Shown piece by piece: positions 34,957 to 45,139 of a stretch of DNA of 64,000 bases. The first letter of the stretch is position 1. Each line of letters starts with the position of its first letter. The DNA is from Zygnema cylindricum (taxonomy: Eukaryota; Streptophyta; Zygnematophyceae; Zygnematales; Zygnemataceae), in NCBI GenBank assembly GCA_037447655.1, contig JBBHKE010002350.1:1-64000 (forward strand), written 5' to 3'. The translations under genes were made by a program, and so were the position numbers. The notes beneath the pieces were generated by a model. It saw nothing but the letters and a program-made list of their open reading frames with translations, did no database searches and was not told the DNA's origin.

Positions 34957-35605
34957 CACACATATGTGTACACACGTGTGTATACATTTGCTTCATACGA
35001 AGTTCAAACAATTATGAAATGGTGACTCCTCGTTGCCTAAAAAGATTAAACCAATCTAATTTGTTGATATAATTGGCAACGAATGAGATTTGTCCGCTCA
35101 AAAGGTATTGACCGCATTACTTCCAATTCAAAAGCAAACCTATTTTGTCGGCTTCAAGGGCGTTGTTAAGGTCACATAGACTCTTGTATACAGAAATGTG
35201 AAAATAAAAATGAATTAGGGTGAAATTACATTCCAGGAATGCCCTAAAAGATGATAACAATTCCCTTCCAGAAGTTAATGAAAATATATACACTTCCCTA
35301 ACAGATGATAATAAACCCTTTTTGAGAATTTAATGACAATATACTCACTTCCAAAGCTGACATAGCCTCAAAGAGGCTAAAATTTTCTCCATGGACAAGT
35401 TCTCCAAGGGACAAATCTGCAAAATTGAACCGCACGTTTCATTCTGTCACAAAATCATTGCTTTTCTTACACTAAAATACCAAAAAAAAAAAAAAAAGAC
35501 AAGTCTCAATTCTATTCCACCAAATAACTGTCAGCAATACTGACCAGAACAAACGCGCTCTAAAAATGGTCCAGCATCAGTCCACTTCACTTTTCCAGCT
35601 TCCAT
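17539..35605 (-). CDS. NAA35: N-alpha-acetyltransferase 35, NatC auxiliary subunit (Mak10 family), 18 exons, complete
   Basis: NAA35/Mak10 is the large scaffold subunit of NatC. It holds the catalytic NAA30 and NAA38 and places the complex at the ribosome for co-translational acetylation of Met-hydrophobic N-termini. Exons on the - strand, in order: 35605-35545, 35416-35349, 34518-34378, 33679-33512, 32100-31950, 28437-28349, 28125-27625, 26555-26412, 26038-25892, 25142-25044, 24630-24571, 23785-23658, 22593-22556, 22168-22109, 21237-21104, 20230-20162, 19396-19298, 17811-17539. All junctions are GT-AG and phases agree, giving 2430 nt (809 aa plus stop). Signature segments are LGELVHGENFSLFEAMSALE, IMDPKMDAGM, SLAQTVFTC, RIRFRKALFYALANM, SRQRRELAKLL, MLVALTEDKKLQFPKTPYNS and the C-terminal FDFSLHRCFPV. 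The 38-nt exon at 22593-22556 and its neighbour are the least certain. The animal orthologue is about 725 aa; the extra length lies mainly in the 501-nt exon. I infer that it is functional. Confidence 0.93.
17820..18075. repeat. 15-bp minisatellite beside the last NAA35 exon
   Basis: Tandem units of aagtaatgccatatg (15 bp), with a/t and g/c variants, fill the end of the last NAA35 intron. They stop about 10 bp before the polypyrimidine tract and CAG acceptor of the terminal exon at 17811. Confidence 0.9.
18206..18330 (+). other. Possible + strand exon antisense to NAA35 intron 17
   Basis: After ttttgcttctaaag there is an open stretch ending in TAA at about 18330. It contains QPPESWKSDKRLLRTF preceded by KRPSYVDKYLEE. 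It reads like protein, but I recognise no family. Its phase does not follow directly from the NO66 exon ending at 17486, so a link to NO66 would need another exon. It may be chance. Confidence 0.2.
22722..22919. repeat. TA-flanked MITE, family I, copy h, in NAA35 intron 12
   Basis: A 198-bp element with ends CACTGCCCATCGCTATTAGAG and ctctaatagtgatggaaggtg, flanked by TA. It lies between the exons ending at 23658 and starting at 22593. Confidence 0.75.
23450..23645. repeat. Tandem duplication with (GGGAA)n tracts next to the exon 12 donor
   Basis: The unit gagcctacraatacacaaa..atcaaacgt..tc..ctt.tgaag followed by gggaaggga runs occurs twice, near 23450 and 23560. It abuts the donor of NAA35 exon 12 at 23657. 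Confidence 0.75.
24255..24385. repeat. (TA)n/(TACA)n/(TG)n microsatellite cluster
   Basis: Dinucleotide and tetranucleotide runs in NAA35 intron 11. Frames of Tyr/Ile/His in this stretch are low-complexity artefacts. Confidence 0.9.
25143..25300. repeat. Duplicated intron/acceptor segment of NAA35 exon 10
   Basis: The acceptor-side sequence read on + as acctgttttccaacaaagaaatcgaattactttcagtcgact recurs about 110 bp further upstream in the gene. The second copy reads atctgtttcccaacaaaaacttacaatgaattacattgggtcgact. The gene-proximal copy is the one used in the exon model. Confidence 0.6.
25510..25765. repeat. About 110-bp tandem repeat (2.5 copies) in NAA35 intron 9
   Basis: The phrase rtacagaytgygyccgcaayaaaataakgaggcgaaaa.aacctaac...aaggacrtaagaatt recurs near 25520, 25630 and 25737, with the last copy truncated. 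Confidence 0.65.
25785..25860 (-). pseudogene. Ghost copy of the 3' end of NAA35 exon 9
   Basis: The + strand text ttacctgttttgccctaaacgttaaccatcaaagggaagtatcctttcgtaattc is a diverged copy of the exon 9 end and donor at 25889-25945 (ttacctgctttgccttaacggtgaaacatccaagcgaagtatccttccgtaattc). It lies about 100 bp downstream in the gene. The copy keeps a donor-like CAG|gtaa but is in the intron of the model. Confidence 0.6.
27625..28125 (-). other. NAA35: NAA35 exon 7: Ser/Pro-rich insertion relative to animal orthologues
   Basis: The exon encodes 167 residues. It starts at ALFYALANM, which aligns without a gap to the family core after RIRFRK. It ends after VGFDEMVNRNLLSPTPPRPM, again core. Between them is a low-complexity stretch rich in Ser, Pro, Glu and Asn (for example TSSATSLTPSISSHPEASPP) that animal NAA35 does not have. 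The acceptor chosen is the CAG before GCCCTTTTC at 28125. An upstream CAG at about 28190 would add residues that do not match the family. Confidence 0.8.
28140..28348. repeat. Tandem duplication of the exon 6 donor region in NAA35 intron 6
   Basis: The phrase agaaccraaaaacataagtgcaa..atgttggaakcatcagac..ttgatac is present at about 28152 and 28261. The downstream copy includes the exon 6 donor (gacttacctttcg). In the other copy the matching position reads gatcaactttca, so the donor is destroyed. Confidence 0.65.
29430..29560. repeat. Purine-rich tract in NAA35 intron 5
   Basis: An A/G-rich run on + (agagaggggagagagaaagaaagagagagggggaaaggga). Open frames across it are compositional artefacts. 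A shorter (GGGA)n run lies at 30118-30152. Confidence 0.8.
30240..30580. repeat. Degenerate gggaaa/gaaaat repeat in NAA35 intron 5
   Basis: Imperfect copies of ggaaaattkgggaaat continue for over 300 bp. The 98-aa frame seen here (rich in Gly, Lys, Asn) is an artefact of this repeat. Confidence 0.75.
30953..31150. repeat. TA-flanked MITE, family I, copy i, in NAA35 intron 5
   Basis: A 198-bp element with ends CACCGCCCATCGTTATTAGC and caataacaatgagcggtg, flanked by TA. It lies between the NAA35 exons starting at 28437 and ending at 31950. Confidence 0.8.
34270..34361. repeat. (GA)n microsatellite abutting NAA35 exon 3
   Basis: The GA run ends about 15 bp downstream (in gene sense) of the exon 3 donor at 34377. 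Confidence 0.95.
34735..34985. repeat. (TA)n/(CA)n microsatellite
   Basis: Long alternating TA and CA/TG runs in NAA35 intron 2. Tyr/Ile frames on both strands here are not genes. Confidence 0.95.
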
Positions 35606-35654
35606 GCTGCCACGTGGCAGCCGTATATCCGACGTACAGAGGCCAGATCGACAC

Positions 35655-35690
35655 CACACGTCACGTCACGTCACGTCACGTCATGTTAGG
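35655..35690 (-). promoter_or_regulatory. TGACG tandem array just upstream of the NAA35 start
   Basis: The + strand reads cacgtcacgtcacgtcacgtcacgtcatg, which on the gene strand is five TGACG units at 5-bp spacing, about 50-80 bp upstream of the NAA35 ATG. TGACG is the half-site recognised by CREB/ATF- and TGA-type bZIP factors, so a promoter element is plausible. That role is inferred. Confidence 0.5.
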
Positions 35691-35759
35691 TTACGTATTG
35701 CAAGGCGAATCAAAGAGGCGTCATGTCTCACAGTTGGAAGCCTGCCCTCTTGTGCAGTA

Positions 35760-35977
35760 CACCGTGTATCGCTATTGGTGTTAATAATTTTTACGCCACA
35801 TAAAAACATTTTTTCTCCGTACACACTTGTCCGATTTTCAGCTTGAGACCGCCAATCGGAAGCTGAGAACCTTACCTTTCAATCGCAACCGTTAGAACCA
35901 AAATCGAACATGTGTGTACGGAGAAAAAATGTTTTAAGAGACGAAGAAAACATTAACCCTAATTGCAATTCACGGTG
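35760..35977. repeat. TA-flanked MITE, family I, copy j, upstream of NAA35
   Basis: Ends CACCGTGTATCGCTATTGGTG and taattgcaattcacggtg flanked by TA. The interior, including gaccgccaatcggaagctgagaaccttacctttcaa, matches copy b (2105-2313) in reverse orientation. It sits about 155 bp upstream of the NAA35 start codon. Confidence 0.8.
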
Positions 35978-36247
35978 TACAGTTTACTCTCCCAAGCAAG
36001 AGAAAAGAGAGGAAGGAAATCATCAAAGAATTGAAGCAGCAGCAGTCCGGATTCCGGACGGACAGATGGACGGACGAGACGGAAATACGGACGGCCGGCA
36101 GAAAAATCAGGTCGCGAATTCTGGATAAGCGGCAGGAGGAAAAATTGCCGATTTCCTGTAGCCTAGGTGAGAATCGGAAAAGATGAGAAACCCTGAAAGT
36201 CGTTGACGGAATCGTAAAAGCCTCTAAATCGTTCAATGAAGGCAGGA

Positions 36248-36848
36248 CAGAGGTCGCAAAAGTCAAAATTTTACATAACCGAAACCGCCCGTTTTTTTAT
36301 TTTCAAAATATGAGTAACCGACGCCCAACCGGGTTATGTCACGCTCCAAAATTGTTAACCGTTAACCGACCGGCGTTTACGAAAATAAAAGTTGACCGAA
36401 ACTCGTTTTCTCGCGACTAACCGTGCCCGCCCGTAACCGAAAAAGTACAAAATTACAACGCTCATTGTTATTAACGTTAAGGTACTTTGCAATAATGTAC
36501 GACGTATGAATAAGCCAATAATTACTGCTTGTCGCGTTCCCTAAGATTTGCGAAATGAATAGTGTTACTACCGTGCCAGATTTGTGACGCTAATCATGAA
36601 GTCACGTACTTCCACGATGCCAAAGATTACAAAGTACAATAATGTTGGATTGTATGGACGGTACAGAATTTTCATTTTTTTTGTTTTTTGGTTAACCGGC
36701 CGTAACCGACTTTTTCTTTTTTTCCTGGTGAATCAACCGACCGCAACCGCCCAGCCCCCAAAATTTGGCAACCGAATCCGTTCCGGTTTCGGCGCGGGCG
36801 GTTGGTTAACGATCGGTCAAGGTTTCGGTTGACCGTTGGCGACCTGTG
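36248..36848 (+). repeat. hAT-type MITE, copy 1, with perfect 8-bp target duplication
   Basis: A 601-bp element with ends CAGAGGTCGCAAAAGTCAA and ttgaccgttggcgacctgtg. It is flanked on both sides by AGGCAGGA (36240-36247 and 36849-36856). The 8-bp duplication and CAGAG terminus match the hAT superfamily. No transposase is present. The interior is rich in aaccg/cggtt motifs. Confidence 0.88.
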
Positions 36849-36995
36849 AGGCAGGATAATAAATATCGTCGTCGTTCTGGAATTGTTTCGTAACCGTTTC
36901 CCAATCGTTTCGCAATCATTTTGCAGATGTTATATTTTGATTTTCGGTACCAAACGTTGTCTATCGAAATCAATATTTGCTAGGTGGCTTAACGC

Positions 36996-37589
36996 CAAAA
37001 GTCGCAAAGTCAAAAAAATACATAACCGAAACCGACTATTTTTTTTTTCAAAATCTGAGTAACCGACGTCCGACCGGGTTATGTCACGCTCCAAAATTGT
37101 TAACCGTTAACCGACCGACGTTTACGAATATAAAATTAATCGAAACTCGATTTCTCAGACTAATTGTGCCCGCTCGTAACCGAAAAAGTACAAAATTAAA
37201 ACGATCATTATTATTAACGTTAATGTACTTTGCAATAATGTACGGAGTATAAATAAGCCAATAATGACGATTTGTTGCGTTCCTTAAAATTTGCGAAATG
37301 AATAGTGTTACTACCGTGTCAGATTTGCGACGCTAGTCATGATGTCATGGACTTCCACGATACCAAAGAGTACAAAGTACAATAATGTTGGGTTGTATGG
37401 ACAATACAATTTTTTCTTTATTTTTTGGTTTTTTGATTAACCGACTGTAACTGACTTTTTCTTTTCTGGTGAATCAACCGACCGCAACCGCCCAGCCCCC
37501 AAAATTTGGCAACCAAATCCGTTCCAGATCCGGCGCGAGCGGTCGGTTAACAGCCGGTCACGGTTTCGGTTGACCGTTTGCGACCTTTG
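36996..37589 (+). repeat. hAT-type MITE, copy 2, with near-perfect 8-bp target duplication
   Basis: A 594-bp element collinear with copy 1, with ends CAAAAGTCGCAAAGTCAA and ttgaccgtttgcgacctttg. It is flanked by CTTAACGC (36988-36995) and CTTGACGC (37590-37597), 7 of 8 identical. It lies 147 bp downstream of copy 1 in the same orientation. Confidence 0.85.
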
Positions 37590-37599
37590 CTTGACGCAG

Positions 37600-40380
37600 C
37601 TCGTTCCAACGCTGTTTAAATACTGACCCAAACATGCGAATGCGTACGATACTCTCACACAACGATATGGCGCATGCTTGCTGTACCCATTCGATATACA
37701 AGTTCAGTTTTGAATTCTTATTTTTTGTTGGTTTCCAATAGATACGAATGAATTCCATAACAAAACATGTCATACACTTTCTTTAAATACTTATTGTTGA
37801 ATTTAAGCTATCTACAGTTTTATATTTTGCCTTTAACTTTTCTCCATTTGTTTCTCAATCAACCAGCGAAATAAAACCCCTCTTTCGACACAAGATCGTT
37901 ATACCTTAGCAATTCATGTTGTTTCAAAAATGAAATTCATTTTACTTTAGCGGGAACCACTCCAATAATGGCCCAAATCCAAAAGTGGACAACAAACCTC
38001 ATAAAACATATTGTGACCGAATCGAAAGTGAGTGTTATTATTTTACGATCTGCATGATATCCTACAACGACGATTTTAGGCGAATACAACTACCTCATGT
38101 AGTACTCCAATTTGTATTGACAATATTATATGGATTTCGGAAGTTGTGGATAAACATTTTATGTGCACATGTATATATACTAAAATGTGTAGCTGTTATC
38201 GGCAAATTATGTATAGATGTTGATGGTTAAAACGGGCATAATTAAACAAATTATCTTTGTCATGCTTTAGATTAGAGTTCAAAAAAAGAGAAAGAAACAA
38301 TAGAGATATTTTTAATGAAATTTGTTTCAATCAATAACATTTGTCATATTTAAATGAGTATAAAAATCAACCAACTCGCTTCATTAAAAAATACAAGAGT
38401 CCATTTTTACTTTGTTTCAAGCTCACTAAGGCTTCCAACTTGTGGATCCATAACTACTTAGTGAATACTGAACTGGAGTGACTTTATCTCTCGTTGTTTA
38501 CTATAGGTGTATTTCCTTTTTGTGCGTCCTCAATGAATGCTTATCTGTTTCATCTCATTATCCAATTCCATATTTTTTTTAAGGATCTTATTTATTCATG
38601 GTTACAAAAACATCTCGCATGCGCGCAAATCAACCGCTCCTGCTCACAGATTAAAGGCTCGCGGTGGGGCGCCTGGAAAAGTCAAAGGCTTAAGTGGTTG
38701 GCCAGAACAGTCTTGTTTAAGCAATCATCGACAAGAAAGACAACTTGGGAATCGTATTCTGATATAGATCTTTATTGAAGCAAAAGTAAAAACCATAAAT
38801 CAAAAAATAAATTATTTATTAAGTCGAGAAGAAGTCCAAGGAATATAATTCAAATGATTAGGGGAAGACGTACACGGTTTAACATCGTTAAAATACTTTT
38901 TAGCCGTAAGGATTGACATACTAGATTCTATAAAACAAACTCTTTGCCCGTATAGAATATCGACGAAAGAATACATTTCCCGGTTTTTAACATATTAGGT
39001 AAAATAAAGAAAAGAGGCGTCCACCTCCTAACAGAATTGTGGCAATAATATGTGTAACACATTACGTTTGATTCTGTATCTTGTTTTGCTACCCCTTAAA
39101 ACATTTGCATCCCGCACCATATTGAGGGTTGTTGTATGCTCCCAACCGTGTAAGCAGCGGAGAAAATGGAAGACCCTCTTATTAAATGGAGTGACGACAA
39201 AAACAACGGGGCTAGCTTAACAACAAGGGGTGTCGCAAGCCGAGATGTAACAAAGTGCATAAGAAAACCGAGGAGAGGATAAGCGAAGTGAGGCAAAAAT
39301 TGAAGTGGCAACAAACCAAGCCCCAAGACTTAGGTTCAAGCGAGAAAAAAGGCGAGCTTGCGCTGCAACTAGAAGAAGTGCCTTTAGGAGGTTTCTGAAA
39401 TCGGTAGCGACTACCTTATCGTCAACATGTTGTTGCACTTGTGAGTGATTGTTGGCAATAAGTGAAAAGACCGGCGGAACTACATCTTGGGCCTTGACCC
39501 GTAACAATTGTTAATATGGTGATGGGCCTTCTTCGACGGTAGATACCGCATAGGTACACCACAAACCTCAAACTCATGATAGGTGTTAATAGAGTCTAAC
39601 TGCACAAATTTGTGGTTGACGTTATGGTGCATGTTGGATTCACACCACGACACTCGGAAGAGACAAGTAAAACATTTTGTCGATTAGCGATGAGACTTTA
39701 TGAAAGATCACATACTACATGGTTGACGAGCTAATATAAAATATGGAAGAGGCAATTATCAAAATCTAAATGTGAAAAAATAAAGTTGGAGCTAGGAGGT
39801 AAAGTGCACGCAGGGTACAAAGGTCATTTCCCATCACAACGAGTTAAGATAGCGAACACCAATTGGAAATTCAGAAGTTTTGGAAGGTCCTCAAACTGGG
39901 AATGGTCATCCAACAAAGAATCACTAACTGATGAACAAATAATGGGCTTCGATTTGTAGTGTTATCTATCGCTTCCAGACCAACAAATTCCCTGTCTAAA
40001 ATAAATGGAAAAAATGTCTTACGCTATTTAATAGTATTTTATAATTATTGTATTATATTTTCACTTTATATAGCGTGGCATATCATGTGTAATAATCTGT
40101 TCCGTACTCTGTGTAACGTAATAATGGCGTTTCAATACGACGGAATGAACCATACAATTGTACGGTACGAACCGTACAATTATCGCCGATAGTTATCGGT
40201 ACTCGTGGTATCGCCAATAAAAAACCGATAATATCGATAACATCGGTGTTTTTTGGCGATAACACCGGTGTCGATAAATCGTGCCAATATATTGATTATC
40301 GGTAAGCCAAAAAAATGTATATATCCACTATCGGCAAAACCCTAGCGAAAACAATACTATCAACACAATACTACCAATTT
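37600..40380. other. Intergenic DNA without a recognised gene
   Basis: I see no splice-consistent gene or known domain. A 96-codon open frame on the - strand (39507-39217; HSQVQQHVDDKVVATDF...) has protein-like composition but no family I recognise, and its surroundings carry stops in all frames. It may be a transposon relic. A palindromic ggtatcg/cgatacc-type AT segment lies at 40180-40310. Confidence 0.4.
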
Positions 40381-40381
40381 T

Positions 40382-40833
40382 CGGAGGTGGCAATCTGGTA
40401 CCCGAATTCGTACCTGACTGGTACCAAAATGCTCGCGTCGGATCCGGAACAGATTTGGGTGCCAAATTTTGGGGGGCGGTAGGATTTGGGCAGATGAGTC
40501 AAAAAGAATAAAAAATTGGGTACAGTCGGGTAAGCAAAAAACAAAATAAATTTGAAAGGTTATATATCTTGTTCATACCATCTAACATTATTGTACTTTG
40601 TACTAGTAGTATCGTAGAAGGTAAAAAAGAGATGTACCACAAATTTTGTACTTATTCAGGTATGAGTAATCGCGAGAAATTGAGTTTCGGTTAACTTTTA
40701 CTTTCATGAACACGTATCGAGTAACGGGTAACAATTTAGGATCGTGACATAATCCGGTCAAATATCGAGTATTCAGAATTTGAAAAAAAATGTCGTTTTC
40801 GGGTTTCTAAAATTTTGACTTTTGCGACCTTTG
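40382..40833 (-). repeat. hAT-type MITE, copy 3, inverted and degraded
   Basis: The interior (cgggtaacaatttaggatcgtgacataatccggtc, tttcggttaacttttac, aattttgacttttgcgacctttg) is the reverse complement of copies 1 and 2, with much divergence. No convincing 8-bp duplication remains. Confidence 0.7.
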
Positions 40834-41043
40834 TCGATTAGAGAACCTAAAACCCTTATACACTCTTGAGTAGAACAAACATGTAATATCTTGTATTCCG
40901 TAGTGGTATTATACACTGGGGGGAGTGCATATTTTGCAAGCGGCGGAGACCTTCAAAAAGGATTATGTCCGGGCAATGTAAATCCCTCCCAGTACATGAT
41001 AAGGATAGAAATTATCGCGCGAAACGTGAAGATTTTTTTTCTA

Positions 41044-42239
41044 GGAATCTCCTCGGTGATTCGATTTGATGAAGAAAATAAAAATTACCAATTAAAGTGT
41101 TCACACTCGAAGCGTTCCCATATATAGCATTCGTTACAAATTGCGTCACGCGCGTTGGATGAGAACGTGTAGGTCGCTTTCGTGATTCAAAATATATATA
41201 AAATTTAATAAACGTTAACACTTTAAGCGCTACTAATTAATCCGTCGATATAGCTTTAACAAGTTCAACCGCGCGTCACATGAGTATGCTTAATCTATCA
41301 CATTAAAAACAAAAGAGTTAAAGTACAATCATGTTATCGTTTGGCCTCGCATTCGAATATTCGTACGCTATATGAAATGAGAAACATATGGGGAGAATTA
41401 AAAAAATATCGTACACTCATTGTTCAATGAGTATTTTGAAAGGAAGAGAAACTGTTTATTAAGCGGAGAAGTTATCCACATTCTAATTTTCAAAAGTACT
41501 AGACAAATCAGCGTGTAAGATTCACTTCCTCACAAATTTAACGTTACTAGTCGATTTTTGTTCTTTCAAAAATTAACTTCCGTGTTTTTCAATGTAGATT
41601 AACTCTCCTCGCTAAAGTCTGTACGTGGTTATATTGAATTCCATACTCTCCAATTTAGATTAACTCTCTGCGCGAAATTAGAACCAACTTATTGGTATGC
41701 TTTAGTAAGAACCAACTTTTTTTCAGTATGTATTGCAAATGATTACCTTTCAAATTGTATTGTTTTGAAACCTAGGTAAACATGGATGTACGTTAATCTA
41801 TTTTTAACGTACACTTTAACGTTAGGATTTTATTTACGTTTTAACGTATCTGGTTTAGGAACCTTCATCTAAAACCTACAGCCTAACCCTAAATCCTAAA
41901 GCCTAAACCCTATATCGAAGAGCCTAACCCTAAATCCGTTTTTTTTTTCATTTTTTCTATTTTTTTCGTATTTTTGTTTTTCTTTAACACTTGTTCTTTT
42001 AACTTATTTTTTCAAAGGTTTTCTTTATTCTCTCCTTTTTATTATTTATAATTTTTCTTTTTTTTCTTCTCATTTTTTTTCTTTTCAATGTTTTGTTCGC
42101 GTAAGGGAATTTCCAAATTCTACCCAGTATTACCTTAGGGGTCGCATTTTGAAGCGGTCAAAAAATTGTTCATTTAGAAGATGATGATAACAATAAAAGA
42201 ATAAAATTCCCCTTACCCTATAGTTAGTCAGATAGACTA
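41044..42239 (+). repeat. Left outer arm of a 20.7-kb inverted-repeat block
   Basis: The arm begins GGAATCTCCTCGGTGATTCG and is mirrored by CGAATCACCGAGGAGACTCC ending at 61742. Further inside, the two arms share agtgttca.actcgaagcgttcccatatatagcat, ttaagcgctac.aattaatccgtcgatatagctttaacaa, ttgcaaatgattrc.tttcaaattgtattgttttgaaac, and a telomere-like cctaaccctaaatcc run. Similarity stops sharply outside these limits. Confidence 0.85.
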
Positions 42240-44278
42240 CGAATCATCAAAGATTCATTAAAACAGCGTAACCGAAACACAACATTAGTTTATCAATATG
42301 GTAAAAATCATTTTGAATTTTTTGGAGTGGATAAAGGCACCCAAATGTAGATATAAACAGCGTAACCGAAACACAACAGTAGTTTATCAATATGGTAAAA
42401 ATCATTTTGAAATTTTTTGGAGTGGACAAGGGCACCTAAATGTGGCTATTAGACCTCATAGAGTTATTTGACTATTAGAAAATAACAAAGATAAGAGTAA
42501 TACCATACTCATACAATGGGTGACAGGACTCTAAAATGCATACAAAACTCAATTAGCCATAAAAAAAGAGAAGGTGAAAACCTGTGAGAAAACAATATCT
42601 GTAAACTTTTTTTACGGAGTGTAAAAAAAATACATCAAATTTTAAACTGAATAATTAGGAAGATCGCCAATAGGGTATACGGAAGCGTATTTTCGAAAAG
42701 ATTACAAATGGTTTTCAACATTTGCGTTGCAAGTGGCTCAAAGAAACCAGAATGAAGAAAAAATGAGATGGAACCATACACCAATATTTAAGTGAGGGAG
42801 GTATGTATCAACAAGAATGTCAAGCCCGTGTGCATTATTGACACACATACCTTTACTAAGGATTTCTGAACCCTTTTTCACCCTGTACGCTCACCAATGT
42901 ACAAAGATTCAGGTGTAACGAACCGGACTAGATTCTTGTATATCCAAAATAGAACGCGACGCAGTTTAATTCACGCCTAACGGAGGCCGGACGACAAAGT
43001 TATTCCGCTTCAAAGATTACAGTTTTATTACAATGAGTTTGTTTCAGGTAGCCCTAGTATGGGGTACATTGTGGATTTTCCCGTAACCTTTGGGATTGTA
43101 ATCTAGATTATGGTGTTAGACATCAATAGGAATTAGGTTCTGGTCTAATTGACTTTTGGCCCATTAATTACTCCATGTCAAAGGTTGGTGTTCCCGCATC
43201 ATCTAAGTACCTTGGCTCAGAATGGTGGATCCGGTTTAAGCTTCTGACTGCGGATCTAGCCGCAGTTGGGCGTATAACTTTTTACCCTGAGTGTAGTATG
43301 TCAATCTGGTAACCTTAGCTCTCCGCTCATTGGCTACGTGCATTGCGTTGACCTTGTGGACGTGAAACTGGACGAAATTTGTTGTATAAGCCACTTGGGG
43401 CCAAAGGAGACAGGTTGCTGTTTTAGTTGTGTCTCTTGAGAAACCCTAGAAATTCCAACAAACCATATTTTGGAGAACTTTTGCCTTGTTGTTTGTGACT
43501 TTGTTGCCATCTCTGGTTTGAATTGTCTCTTGTGGAAATTGTAGTTCGATTGGGTAGTTGGCAATATCTTTCCTTATGGGCGATTTGATTTTTTTCCCTG
43601 TTTGAAACGAGGAAGAGTCTAGCCGGTTCTGTTCTGCGGAATCCAAGAGGTGAAGGAGGAACTTACCGGTTTCCGGTACCTCTAGGGAGAGATTCCGTCT
43701 TTTCTTTGGTCATCGTTTATCTCCGGGGTAGGTTGAGCCTGCTTTGCTATAATTCACAATTTCATCTTTTATTCTCTTTTCTGGGGCAAGGTGATATTGT
43801 TAAATCTGAAACCGCATATTCTTTTATATCCTATATTTCTGCGTGGAAGTCCATTTGTGTACCTGTTGGTGGTTCTTCTTGGCTCCGGTTCTTCTTGGCT
43901 CCGGCGGTGTTTGCACCGGAGTAGACTATTCTTACCTTTGGGAAAATAGAGGGGTTTGGAGTAGCAATTGGTAGACTTTTGGCGGATAAGCAAAATTGGG
44001 GTATTGGCCCAAGGACCAAACCCTTTTCCCTTGACCTGATGCGAAAAGGGAAGGGAAGAGGGGGGTATCTTTTTTTTCACTTGCCCCCTCATTCATTCCA
44101 CATGCTTATCCTATCTTCTCTTTTTATTAGCATTCATGTCTTCGGGGGGGGATACGGGCATAGCTGGGCATTACCATCATCAGGGACCATCAACATTTGG
44201 GTTAATTTGCAGGCCACTTCAACACCTCTCTTAGAGCCGCCGGCCCTTACTTTATGGTTCCTAGGCACGCTCGACACA
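42240..44278 (+). repeat. 2.1-kb direct repeat, copy A
   Basis: It is collinear and highly similar to 52048-54153. It starts gtcagatagactac.aatcatcaaagattcattaaaaca and ends ggcacgctcgaca. Its first 550 bp also match, inverted, 60340-60790. The remaining 1.5 kb is an inserted segment beginning near acaagaatstcaagcccgtgtgcatta. A tgtaacgaaccggactagattc phrase inside it resembles an LTR start, but no LTR structure could be closed. No gene is recognised. Confidence 0.8.
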
Positions 44279-45139
44279 TTCAGCTTGGTCTTTGGCCCTC
44301 TTGGCTCAACACTTCCTTTAAAGTATGTTCCACTGCACTCCACTCTTAAATAATTCTATCATTTAACTATTAGAACACTACTTAGTCAGTAAAAGATTTC
44401 CGTGCAAAATACAATTGCTCCAATTTGGTATTATTCGCTCAGGAACAGGATTCGTCAAGATTTTCCACAAAATTTTCCAAAGGAAAAGATTATACTTTTC
44501 CTTTCGACTTCACTATTTATCCATCATCGCCCTGGACCAGCCAAGTCTGAGTCAACGCTTCGTTGAACATGCTTTTACCTGGGCCAATCATTCATCAACT
44601 AGGACTCAGATTGAGCAATGGAAAAACGTGCGAAATCTTTGACTATCTACGTAGCATTTCTAACCAATCAAATGCTACATTTCACTATGTAATGTTTACG
44701 TGCAAAAGTGCGCACGAATTGAAATGCGACTTTACACGTTCGGGCGTCACAAATTTCACACGCGAAACTACCTTCGTAACTTACAAAATATGACTTATGA
44801 CATTTCGTACGACAAATCGTACGAAACGAAACATCATGTGTGCCAAACGACTATTAGTACTTTATCGAACGCACGCCGGAAATTCCACTATTAATTTGAC
44901 CCTTTAGTCGCTATAACGAACACTCATTTGTTATTTTGACCTCGCGGTGTCTCCTAAATACACCTATCGCTATAACTTTTAAAATACAACTCGAAATCAT
45001 GCGATTCTTTCGCGGACGTCTACCGAATTCCTAACTCTATATTCGTGGAACTTAAATACCCATTTAGGAGCAAGTTTGATCCTTTTCTACTATTACAGAC
45101 ATGTACGTATTAATTTTTTACGTGACGGCGTACGATTTC

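Noticed and set aside
39217-39507. 96-aa frame on - as a gene
   Set aside because: Composition is protein-like, but there is no recognised domain, no splice-consistent extension and stops in all frames on both sides. It is left as unassigned.
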